From Paenibacillus sinopodophylli (GTDB lineage Bacteria > Bacillota > Bacilli > Paenibacillales > Paenibacillaceae), in NCBI RefSeq assembly GCF_005930355.1, contig NZ_VDBO01000001.1, forward strand, positions 2,476,007-2,540,006: a stretch of DNA of 64,000 nt, read 5' to 3'. The notes below the pieces were generated by a model. The model was not told where the DNA came from and ran no database searches. It worked only from the letters and a program-made list of their open reading frames with translations. The translations under genes and the position numbers were made by a program. Of the stretch, positions 24,452-31,475 are shown piece after piece. The first letter of the stretch is position 1; every line of letters begins with the position of its first letter.

Positions 24452-26686
24452 ATGGGCAATAACTATTATACATTTCCTATCGGGGTCAAGAACAGCGAGG
24501 TTCCTTTTGCCCTCACCGCCGAGACAGAGACGAGCCGACAGCTTGTAACGGGCGACGAACAGGATTCTAGCTTTTTTCGCTCATTGGAGCAATTCGGCAT
24601 TTCGCTCAATAGACCGCAGCTTGCTGCCGTCCGGCATAACCAAGGTCCAGCGCTTACCCTTGCAGGGGCTGGATCGGGCAAAACTTCCGTACTCGTATGC
24701 CGGACTGCGTATCTGCTTTCCGTGAGGCGAGTACAGCCGCAGCATATTTTATTGATGACCTTCTCCAAAAAAGCAGCAGACGAAATGCGCAGCCGCATAC
24801 GCTCGCTGCCTGGGCTTAGCCCGCAAGCGGCAAGCGGCGTTGAAGCGCGCACCTTCCACTCATTCTGCCTGCAGCTTCTAAGAGGCCGCGGCTATAAGCA
24901 GGGCATACTGGGCGAAACCGGGCAAAAGCATATTTTCTTCAAAAGGCTAATGCGCGAGCTGCTGCTGCAGAACGAATACGAGCCCGAGACGCTGCTTGCC
25001 CAGCTATCGGCTATCAAACTGCAAATGGTTAATGTCAGCGACCTGCCCTCTTCAACGACAGAGGAACGCGAGCTTAAGCTGCTGTTCACGCGCTATGAGC
25101 AGTGGAAGAAGGATATGGATAAGCTTGACTATGACGATCTGCTTCTAGAGGCTTACAAGCTGCTCAAGGAAGACAAGCCACTGCTCGCCATGCTGCAGAG
25201 CCGCTTCCACTATGTCATGATCGATGAATTCCAAGACACGAATCAAGTGCAATACGTACTCGTTCAGATGCTTGCGGACAAGCACCGCAACCTTATGGTT
25301 GTTGGCGATGACGACCAGACGATCTATTCCTTCAATGGCGCTAAAAATGATTACATATTGAACTTCGAGCATCAATACAGCGGAGCTGTCACCTATATCT
25401 TAGATATCAATTACCGTTCCACAAGCACGATTGTCGGGCTTGGCAACGCGATTATTCAATATAACAAGCTGCGTAAAGAGAAGACGCTGCTGGCGGTAAA
25501 GCCTAAGGGAGTTAACCCTGCCTATGCCCGCCTTAAGTCCACGCAGGACGAAGCCATTCTCATCGCGGATACCATTTCGGAGCAGGTGAACGCGGGCAAG
25601 CGCTCTTTTGGCGACTTTGCCGTTCTATTCCGTACGGCGAGCAGCAGCCGCGCGCTTATTGAGCTGCTTCTGACAAAGGAGCTTCCGTTCATCGATTACG
25701 GAGATGGGCAGCTCTTCTATGACCAATGGGCGATTAAACCGCTGCTTGCACACTTGAGACTCGCGCAAGACCGACGTAACTTCGATGCCATGGAGACGCT
25801 GCTTCCCACGCTGTACGTCAACCGCGAGCAGGCGATGGCGTTTATATGGAACCAGGACAAGCAAAGGGCAAAGAAATGGCCTCTTATTCACTTACTTGAA
25901 TTCCCGCAACTGAAGGAATTCCAGAAGGACAAGATCAAAGAGCGGATCAAGCTGATCAAATCATTGTCCGACATCAAGCCTACTGCGGCTATTATGCAGC
26001 TTCGCCAAGCCTTTTATGACCAATTTCTTGAAACAAGCAAAAAACATGAAATGACTGAGCACAAAGAAGGTTTGAAGGAAGTGCTCGATGAATTCGAAGC
26101 TGCCGCCGGTACATACGACACCATCGAACAATTTCTGGCCTACATTGATGATATAACGGATAAGCATGCTGCCGTGCAGAAGCTCCAGAAGCACGAGCAT
26201 AACCGAAGTGCGATTTCGCTAATGTCGATCCACAAATCGAAGGGGCTCGAATTTCCTGTCGTGTTCGTGATCGGTGCCTCGGAGGGCATCCTTCCGCATA
26301 GCTCCGCGCTGGCCGCCGATAAACATAGTGATCGAAGCTCCATCCAGACTGGCGAGGATGCTTTAGTCGAGGCGCTGGAGGAGGAACGACGACTTGCATA
26401 CGTTGCTGTCACTCGTGCGGAGGAGGAGCTCTACATAAGCTCTCCTGCACTTTATAGAGGAAAACCTGCAGAATTATCACGATTCATCCGTTCTGCTTTC
26501 ATGAAAGGCGAGGATCATGACAGTGATTCCGAGTCCGTGCTATCATGGCTTTGCTCAAGCTCCACTTGCCAGGTATGGCAGCGCATCATCACCTATGAGG
26601 ATTCGCAGGCTGAGTCGCGTTCATGCCCGCTCTGCGAAGCGCCCATGGAGCAAGGAACGAAGATTATACCGAAGAAAAAGAAATAA
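24452..26686 (+). CDS. UvrD/Rep-type ATP-dependent DNA helicase
   Basis: A superfamily 1A 3'-5' helicase of about 744 residues. Motifs in order: LAGAGSGKTSVL (I), FSKKAADEMRSRI (Ia), ARTFHSFC, YVMIDEFQDTN (II), VVGDDDQTIYSFNGA (III), INYRSTSTI (IV), ISLMSIHKSKGLEFPVVFV (V) and RRLAYVAVTRAEEELY (VI). A Cys pair near the end (WLCSSSTCQVW, SCPLCEAPM) suggests a small zinc ribbon instead of the PcrA tail. It is likely a second, PcrA-like helicase for repair or restart. The ATG at 24452 is favoured over 24422 because GAAGGTGATG lies just upstream. Confidence 0.93.
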   Translation: MGNNYYTFPIGVKNSEVPFALTAETETSRQLVTGDEQDSSFFRSLEQFGISLNRPQLAAVRHNQGPALTLAGAGSGKTSVLVCRTAYLLSVRRVQPQHILLMTFSKKAADEMRSRIRSLPGLSPQAASGVEARTFHSFCLQLLRGRGYKQGILGETGQKHIFFKRLMRELLLQNEYEPETLLAQLSAIKLQMVNVSDLPSSTTEERELKLLFTRYEQWKKDMDKLDYDDLLLEAYKLLKEDKPLLAMLQSRFHYVMIDEFQDTNQVQYVLVQMLADKHRNLMVVGDDDQTIYSFNGAKNDYILNFEHQYSGAVTYILDINYRSTSTIVGLGNAIIQYNKLRKEKTLLAVKPKGVNPAYARLKSTQDEAILIADTISEQVNAGKRSFGDFAVLFRTASSSRALIELLLTKELPFIDYGDGQLFYDQWAIKPLLAHLRLAQDRRNFDAMETLLPTLYVNREQAMAFIWNQDKQRAKKWPLIHLLEFPQLKEFQKDKIKERIKLIKSLSDIKPTAAIMQLRQAFYDQFLETSKKHEMTEHKEGLKEVLDEFEAAAGTYDTIEQFLAYIDDITDKHAAVQKLQKHEHNRSAISLMSIHKSKGLEFPVVFVIGASEGILPHSSALAADKHSDRSSIQTGEDALVEALEEERRLAYVAVTRAEEELYISSPALYRGKPAELSRFIRSAFMKGEDHDSDSESVLSWLCSSSTCQVWQRIITYEDSQAESRSCPLCEAPMEQGTKIIPKKKK

Positions 26687-26703
26687 GGAGAGGCGATCGC
26701 AGC

Positions 26704-27702
26704 ATGAGTACAATAAACAAGCAACTACTCCCCTATCTCAAACTGGCGGATGCAGTCATCATTACCGATAGCAAACATATCATTATTGCCGTGAATACTC
26801 CTTACGAGAAAATTACAGGCTTTGCCTCTTCCGAGATTGTCGGGAAGAAAGCAAGTATTCTGCGAACCTCCTACACACCAAAAGAAACGCATGAGCAAAT
26901 GAAGAGTACGCTCGGCCTTGGCTTATCATGGTCTGGCGTGTTTACGAATTGTCGCAAAGACGGCAGTATTTATCATTCATCCATTACAATAACCGTGTTG
27001 GAAGTTGATGAGAATATTTATTATATCGGCCTATTCCGTGAACTTGAGCAGCTAAAGAGCGGCTTTTATTTGCCCGAGGAGCGCATCGGTTCCATTCAGA
27101 GCTCCATGCTTAAAGTGCTTGCCATATCATGCGAAATACGAGATCCGGGTATCGAGCAGCACCTCGTGCGCGTTCGAGAGCTTACGGAACGGCTGACCAA
27201 CTTCCACAATGAACGACTTCAATTGTACTGGACAACGGAGTTCATCCATCGAATAACGAGTGCAAGCATACTTCATGATATCGGCAAATCGGGCATACCC
27301 GAGGGCATTCTATACAAACCCGGTCCCTTGGCTCATTACGAGCGGCAGATCGTGGAGATGCACACCCAAATCGGTGTCGATATCATTGATAAAATCTATA
27401 CTGAGCTGAATGATGATCTTTTCCACCAGGAACTGGAGATGGGCAAAAACATCATTCTCTATCATCATGAAAGATGGGATGGCAGCGGCTATCCGCATCA
27501 GCTGTCAGGCGTGGATATACCGATAGAGGCCAGAATCGTCAGCGTTGTGGATGTATTCGATGCACTTACCAGTATTCGTCCTTACAAAGAAAAATGGACC
27601 GAGCAGCGCGCTATTGCCTATATCAGCGAGCAGCGCGGCATCCAATTCGACCCGGAGCTGGTCGATTCATTCCTTGCACTCATCCATAATGATATTGAAT
27701 AA
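26704..27702 (+). CDS. PAS and HD-GYP domain c-di-GMP phosphodiesterase
   Basis: About 332 residues. An N-terminal PAS domain (LKLADAVIITDSKHIIIAVNTPYEKITGF, SGVFTNCRKDGSIYHS) senses an unknown ligand. The HD-GYP domain has HDIGKSGIPEG (HD), HHERWDGSGYP (GYP), and VSVVDVFDALTSIRPYK, so the metal ligands appear intact and hydrolysis of c-di-GMP is expected. The ATG at 26704 follows AAGGAGAGG; it is 17 bases from the helicase stop, so it may be co-transcribed with that gene. A large GGDEF-EAL protein lies 4 kb away. Confidence 0.92.
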   Translation: MSTINKQLLPYLKLADAVIITDSKHIIIAVNTPYEKITGFASSEIVGKKASILRTSYTPKETHEQMKSTLGLGLSWSGVFTNCRKDGSIYHSSITITVLEVDENIYYIGLFRELEQLKSGFYLPEERIGSIQSSMLKVLAISCEIRDPGIEQHLVRVRELTERLTNFHNERLQLYWTTEFIHRITSASILHDIGKSGIPEGILYKPGPLAHYERQIVEMHTQIGVDIIDKIYTELNDDLFHQELEMGKNIILYHHERWDGSGYPHQLSGVDIPIEARIVSVVDVFDALTSIRPYKEKWTEQRAIAYISEQRGIQFDPELVDSFLALIHNDIE

Positions 27703-27711
27703 GTAAAAGAA

Positions 27712-27755
27712 GCGTCAGCCCTCCGCATGGAATTATGCCGGGGCTGGCGCTTTTT
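27712..27755 (+). terminator. Terminator after the HD-GYP gene
   Basis: GCGTCAGCCC pairs with GGGGCTGGCGC, followed by TTTTTAT. Confidence 0.85.
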
Positions 27756-27782
27756 ATATGTATGCTATACCTACGCATCCAA

Positions 27783-27831
27783 TAAAAAAAGCCGTTCACT
27801 CCGCTAAACTAGCTACTGAATGAACGACTTT
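27783..27831 (-). terminator. Terminator after the ferritin gene
   Basis: AGTCGTTCATTC and GAGTGAACGGCTT arms with TTTTTTT following on the minus strand. Confidence 0.8.
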
Positions 27832-27857
27832 TGGGTGCTACGAAGTTGATAATAGCC

Positions 27858-28361
27858 TTATAGGGCAGGAGCAGTGAAAGAACGTCCCGCAAACTCGGCA
27901 TCGAGCATATAGAACGCGTTGCTGTCTTTATCAATACGTTTCAACTTATGGATAATGTTATCAAAGAGCGCTTCTTCTTCAACCTGCTCATCAATAAACC
28001 ATTTGAGGAAGTTGATTGTCGCATGCTCACGATCGCTGATCGCAAGATCAGACAAATTGTAAAAACGTTTCGTATTCTGCTGTTCATGGCCATAGCCTTG
28101 CTCGAATGTGTCCAGAATGGACGCATAGTCGTTATTTGGCTCACCAAGCGCCGAAATCGTGGCACGACGGCCGCGGTCATTCAGAAACTTGTATATTTTC
28201 ATTGCGTGAAAACGTTCTTCCTCAGCTTGAACGATAAAGAAGTTTGCAAATCCGTCAAGACTTTCGCCAGAACAGTATGCTGCCATTGCAAGATACACAT
28301 GCGCTGAATAAAACTCAAAATTCATCTGTTCGTTTAATGCTTCTGTTAGTCCATCATTCAT
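27858..28361 (-). CDS. Ferritin
   Basis: Non-haem ferritin of about 167 residues that oxidises and stores iron in a 24-mer shell. Ferroxidase ligands appear in NFEFYSAHVYLAMA (Glu), AEEERFHAMKIYKF (E-x-x-H), AISDREHATINFLKWFIDEQVEEEALF (Glu and the distal pair). The Met at 28361 is chosen because GAGGTG lies seven bases upstream; Met codons at 28367 and 28376 are alternatives. The gene lies 96 bases downstream of the Fur-controlled DUF1450 gene, separated by a terminator, so partial read-through from an iron-responsive promoter is possible. Confidence 0.94.
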   Translation of the reverse strand: MNDGLTEALNEQMNFEFYSAHVYLAMAAYCSGESLDGFANFFIVQAEEERFHAMKIYKFLNDRGRRATISALGEPNNDYASILDTFEQGYGHEQQNTKRFYNLSDLAISDREHATINFLKWFIDEQVEEEALFDNIIHKLKRIDKDSNAFYMLDAEFAGRSFTAPAL

Positions 28362-28411
28362 GCTCATGCACCTCAACTTTCCTAGATTGTACTTATTCTA
28401 ACATAAAAATA

Positions 28412-28433
28412 AAGAACGGCAAATGCCGTTCTT
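28412..28433 (-). terminator. Terminator between DUF1450 and ferritin genes
   Basis: AAGAACGGCA and TGCCGTTCTT form a perfect hairpin, followed on the minus strand by TATTTTTAT. The T tract is interrupted, so some read-through is plausible. Confidence 0.7.
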
Positions 28434-28456
28434 GTAAATGTATCCAACTATAACGT

Positions 28457-28678
28457 TTATCCAATCATTTTCTTCAATCGTTTGTATAGCTTCTCTGCCG
28501 ACGGCGCGCTTACCGTCTTCGACTTAATGACGACAAAGCATTCCAGCTTGCATGTTTTGCAATCGCCAAGACAATCGCTTTTCTTTTGCTTAATGTCTGG
28601 ATATCGGCTCTTCATCGCCTTAAAAATCGGCTCTGAACCGTTCTTTAAATTCCGTTTGCAATACTTGATCTTCTTCAA
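28457..28678 (-). CDS. DUF1450 (YuzB-like) cysteine protein under Fur control
   Basis: A 73-residue basic protein starting at TTG (28678), six bases after GGGGTG: (M)KKIKYCKRNLKNG, then DCLGDCKTCKLECFVVIKSKTVSAPSAEKLYKRLKKMI. Four cysteines in C-x3-C-x2-C-x3-C, plus one near the N-terminus, and the fold pattern match the DUF1450/YuzB family, which resembles thioredoxin-like [2Fe-2S] ferredoxins. Its promoter overlaps a perfect Fur box, so it should be made under iron limitation. It is placed directly upstream of ferritin on the same strand. Whether it binds iron-sulfur or shuttles iron is inference. Confidence 0.85.
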   Translation of the reverse strand: MKKIKYCKRNLKNGSEPIFKAMKSRYPDIKQKKSDCLGDCKTCKLECFVVIKSKTVSAPSAEKLYKRLKKMIG

Positions 28679-28720
28679 CCGATTCACCCCGCAGCGCAAC
28701 GAAGGATTTGCTTACTACTT

Positions 28721-28750
28721 GATGATAATGATTATCATCCGCGTTGTCAA
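28721..28750 (-). promoter_or_regulatory. Fur-box promoter of the DUF1450 gene
   Basis: TTGACA (28745-28750, minus), 17 bases, TATCAT (28722-28727) form a promoter. A perfect 19-bp palindrome GATGATAATGATTATCATC covers 28721-28739 and contains the exact Bacillus Fur consensus TGATAATGATTATCA, overlapping the -10. The -35 lies over the last bases of the upstream protease gene. Confidence 0.9.
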
Positions 28751-30171
28751 CTGCGATTTTTTAGAACCTCCAGCCCTTTTAACAGCTGGCTGTCTTCTTT
28801 GGCAAGCTTCTCTCTAAGTCTCTCCAGCAGCTTGTAGCCTGTCTTGTCATTAAAGCTGCTCGTTGCTTCAAGCTTCTCTGCAATTTGGAATTTGCGAAGC
28901 GCCTCTGCCGTGTCCTGATCGAACAATCCTTCTTGTCCGATTGGTGAATAGCCCAGTTCCTTCAGCATTTGCTGAAGCGTTTTGACATCTTCTCCGTAGC
29001 TGCCCAGCTTCATTTCGGTACCGATGGCAAGCGGGCGCAGCTGCGTGTATGCCGGAAGCTCCACTGCGTAATCAGGCGATACTCCTGTTTTGTTAATCCA
29101 AGTGCCTCCAGGCGTCTTCCATTGTGCTTCGGTTAAGCTCAGAACAGATCCATCCTTAAATTGGTTAAAAGCTTGCACCACGCCTTTGCCATAGGTTTTC
29201 TGTCCAATTACCGCTACACCTGCAGACTCCTTCAATGCAGCGGTGAGCACCTCGCTCGCGCTCGCAGATTGTCCATTCACCAATACGGCAATCGGAACGG
29301 TCCATTCCTTCTCTTGCTTCGATTTGTAGGCGATCGTTTTCCGTTCATCTTTGTAAACCACGTTCAGTATAATCTTATCCTTAGGAATCAGCATGCTTGC
29401 AATCTTAATGGTAGGCTGAAGCAGACCACCCGGATTGGAGCGCATATCGAGCAGCAGTCCTTTTAGTGGTGCCTTCTCCTGAAGCTCCTTAATAGCGGCT
29501 TCGAACTCATCAGCCGTCTTCTCAGCGAACCTGCTTATCGTAACATGCCCAATGCCCCCCTCCAGCAGTTCAGACGTTACGGTATGCACAGGTATCGCTT
29601 CCCGCTTCAGCGTAAGGGCAATAAGCTCTGTTTGGTTCGCTCGCTGAATTTGAAGGGAAACCTCTGTTCCTTCATCTCCCCGAACCAAGCCTAACAGCTC
29701 ATCGAAGGTTTTACCGCTCAGCTTCTGGTTATCTACGGAAACAATAATATCTCCCGGGAGCAAACCGCCGCGTTCGGCAGGCGCCCCTTTCGTGAGAACC
29801 GAAATGACGAACTCGCCTTCCTCTTCACGCAGCTCCACACCGATTCCAAAAATTTCACCTTGATACGATTGCGTATAAGCATCGCCTTTCTCTTCTACCA
29901 GATAACGTGAATAGGGGTCTTCAAGTGAGCTGACCATACCGACAGCCGCCCCGTTAATAAGTGCTTTCGGTTCTGCACCGTTCAAATAATCGTTTAAAAT
30001 TTTGTTATAGGTCACCGTGAATGGCTTGAAGGCAGGCTCCTTGATCATCGGATAGCGATGGCCCATCCAGAATAAGCCTAAAGAAAAGCCAATAGCCGTG
30101 AATAAAACAGCTCCAAGTACGCAAAAGGATAGAAATCGTTGTTTTGCTGCCGCTGATGTGAAATCGTTCAT
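28747..30171 (-). CDS. C-terminal processing protease, S41 family (CtpB-like)
   Basis: A 474-residue secreted or membrane-anchored protease. A signal anchor at 11-33 (FLSFCVLGAVLFTAIGFSLGLFW) leads to a PDZ domain (FGIGVELREEEGEFVISVLTKGAPAERGGLLPGDIIVSVD). The S41 core holds VNGQSASASEVL with the catalytic Ser and QKTYGKGVVQ with the Lys. A peptidoglycan-binding domain follows (LGSYGEDVKTLQQMLKELGY). CtpB enzymes cleave regulators of sporulation or envelope proteins. The ATG follows AAGGAGATGAACAG. Its upstream region holds the 4 x 39-bp tandem hairpin array. Confidence 0.92.
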   Translation of the reverse strand: MNDFTSAAAKQRFLSFCVLGAVLFTAIGFSLGLFWMGHRYPMIKEPAFKPFTVTYNKILNDYLNGAEPKALINGAAVGMVSSLEDPYSRYLVEEKGDAYTQSYQGEIFGIGVELREEEGEFVISVLTKGAPAERGGLLPGDIIVSVDNQKLSGKTFDELLGLVRGDEGTEVSLQIQRANQTELIALTLKREAIPVHTVTSELLEGGIGHVTISRFAEKTADEFEAAIKELQEKAPLKGLLLDMRSNPGGLLQPTIKIASMLIPKDKIILNVVYKDERKTIAYKSKQEKEWTVPIAVLVNGQSASASEVLTAALKESAGVAVIGQKTYGKGVVQAFNQFKDGSVLSLTEAQWKTPGGTWINKTGVSPDYAVELPAYTQLRPLAIGTEMKLGSYGEDVKTLQQMLKELGYSPIGQEGLFDQDTAEALRKFQIAEKLEATSSFNDKTGYKLLERLREKLAKEDSQLLKGLEVLKNRS

Positions 30172-30190
30172 CTGTTCATCTCCTTGAAAA

Positions 30191-30346
30191 GTTTTACGAA
30201 GTAAAACTTACTTCGTAAGCATAGACCTAGTTTTGTGAAGCAAAACTTACTTCGAAAGCATACGCTTAGTTTTACGAAGTAAAACTTACTTCGTAAGCAT
30301 AGACCTAGTTTTGTGAAGCAAAACTTACTTCGAATGCATAAGCTCC
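30191..30346 (+). repeat. Tandem array of four 39-bp hairpin units
   Basis: Four units of exactly 39 bases begin at 30191, 30230, 30269 and 30308. Units 1 and 3 are identical; units 2 and 4 nearly so, giving a 78-bp repeat present twice. Each unit opens with an inverted repeat: GTTTTACGAAGTAAAAC in units 1 and 3, GTTTTGTGAAGCAAAAC in units 2 and 4, where the changes keep pairing. GAAGTAAAACTTACTTC and CTTACTTCGTAAG give overlapping alternative hairpins. The array fills the space between the divergent protease and HAD genes. Confidence 0.9.
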
Positions 30347-30424
30347 GTCTTGTATGTATGGACTATTTTAGCTACAATCAACCTATTCTTATATAAAGAG
30401 CTGGAGAGGAGCTTTACCGCTAGT

Positions 30425-31231
30425 ATGTATAAACTTATCGCAATTGATGTTGACGACACGTTATTAACGGATGACCTAACCGTGACCGAGGGAACGAAGC
30501 GCGCTATGGAGGCTGCAATTGCGCAAGGCGTGACGGTTACGCTGGCAACTGGCCGCATGTTTGCTTCCGCTCAAAAGATCGCTAAACAAATCGAGCTCAA
30601 TGTTCCTATTATTACCTATCAGGGAGCACTCGTCAAAACGCTGTTAGACGGACAAGTACTGTATGAGCGCAACGTCCCCATCGATGCAGCCAAGCAGATT
30701 CATGCATACGCCGAGAAGCACGGCCTTCATTTGCAGCTTTACGTTGCCGATGAGCTATATGGAACAGAGGATAACGACAAAATCAAAGCCTATTCCAAGC
30801 TCTCGAACATTCCGTACAAAATAGAACCTGACTTCAATAAGCTTCTCGATTTTCCGATGAACAAAATGCTCATGATCGACGACCCCGCTCGTCTTGATCA
30901 GATCGCTGAGGAACTGAAGCTGCTGGTTGGCGACCGCGTGCATATTACCAAATCAAAGGCTCATTATTTGGAATTCATGCATAAGGAAGGCACGAAAGGA
31001 CATGCCCTCACCTTTATGGCTGAGCATCTGGGCTGCACGATGGAGCAGACGATCGCTCTTGGAGATGCCTGGAATGACAATGAGATGATACTTGCAGCCG
31101 GCCTTGGCGTAGCGATGGGCAACGCCATTCAATCGCTCAAGGATATCGCCGACTATGTTACGCTGTCCAATAATGAAGAAGGCGTTCGTCATGTTATTGA
31201 GAAGTTTGTGCTGCAAGCTGCTAACGAATAG
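30425..31231 (+). CDS. Cof-type HAD-superfamily phosphatase
   Basis: A 268-residue HAD hydrolase of the Cof/YwpJ group. AIDVDDTLLTDD holds the nucleophile and acid Asp residues, TLATGRMF is motif II, and LGDAWNDNEMILAAGLGVAMGNA is motif IV. The C2B cap domain lies between. Such enzymes dephosphorylate sugar phosphates or flavin precursors. The Met at 30425 (MYKLIAIDVDD) is chosen for homology; GAGAGGAG is 13 bases upstream, a wide gap. The frame could start at 30350 but without a binding site. Followed without gap by the CWC gene. Confidence 0.92.
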   Translation: MYKLIAIDVDDTLLTDDLTVTEGTKRAMEAAIAQGVTVTLATGRMFASAQKIAKQIELNVPIITYQGALVKTLLDGQVLYERNVPIDAAKQIHAYAEKHGLHLQLYVADELYGTEDNDKIKAYSKLSNIPYKIEPDFNKLLDFPMNKMLMIDDPARLDQIAEELKLLVGDRVHITKSKAHYLEFMHKEGTKGHALTFMAEHLGCTMEQTIALGDAWNDNEMILAAGLGVAMGNAIQSLKDIADYVTLSNNEEGVRHVIEKFVLQAANE

Positions 31232-31251
31232 TGCAAAGAGGTGACAGCTTC

Positions 31252-31437
31252 ATGCAATGCCCGCTTTGCAACGAAGTTCCAGATTGCGCAGTAGAGGCAG
31301 GGCGAGAAGCGGGGAGCTGCTGGTGCGTTCAGCGTGTTTTTCCAAACGCCTTGCTGGACAGCGTGCCTGCCGAGCTCAAACATAAAGCTTGTATTTGCCA
31401 AAAATGTGTAGATCAATGGTATCGCGACAATGAATAA
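31252..31437 (+). CDS. Cysteine-rich CWC family protein
   Basis: A 61-residue protein: MQCPLCNEVPDCAVEAG, GSCWCVQRVFPNALLDSVPAELK, ACICQKCVDQW. The cysteine spacing and the C-W-C centre match the cysteine-rich CWC family, which probably binds metal; no function is established. The ATG follows AGAGGTGAC and the gene begins 21 bases after the HAD stop, so the two are likely one operon, closed by the terminator directly after. Confidence 0.85.
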   Translation: MQCPLCNEVPDCAVEAGREAGSCWCVQRVFPNALLDSVPAELKHKACICQKCVDQWYRDNE

Positions 31438-31475
31438 AGGCTGTTCGTGGTAGAATGCCGCGAACAGCCTTTTAC
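31437..31475. terminator. Bidirectional terminator
   Basis: AAGGCTGTTCG (31437-31447) pairs with CGAACAGCCTT (31461-31471), with T runs on both strands, between the convergent CWC and MHYT genes. Confidence 0.85.

Noticed and set aside
30191..30346. CRISPR array
   Set aside because: Units are contiguous without unique spacers and lie in a promoter region; no cas genes nearby.
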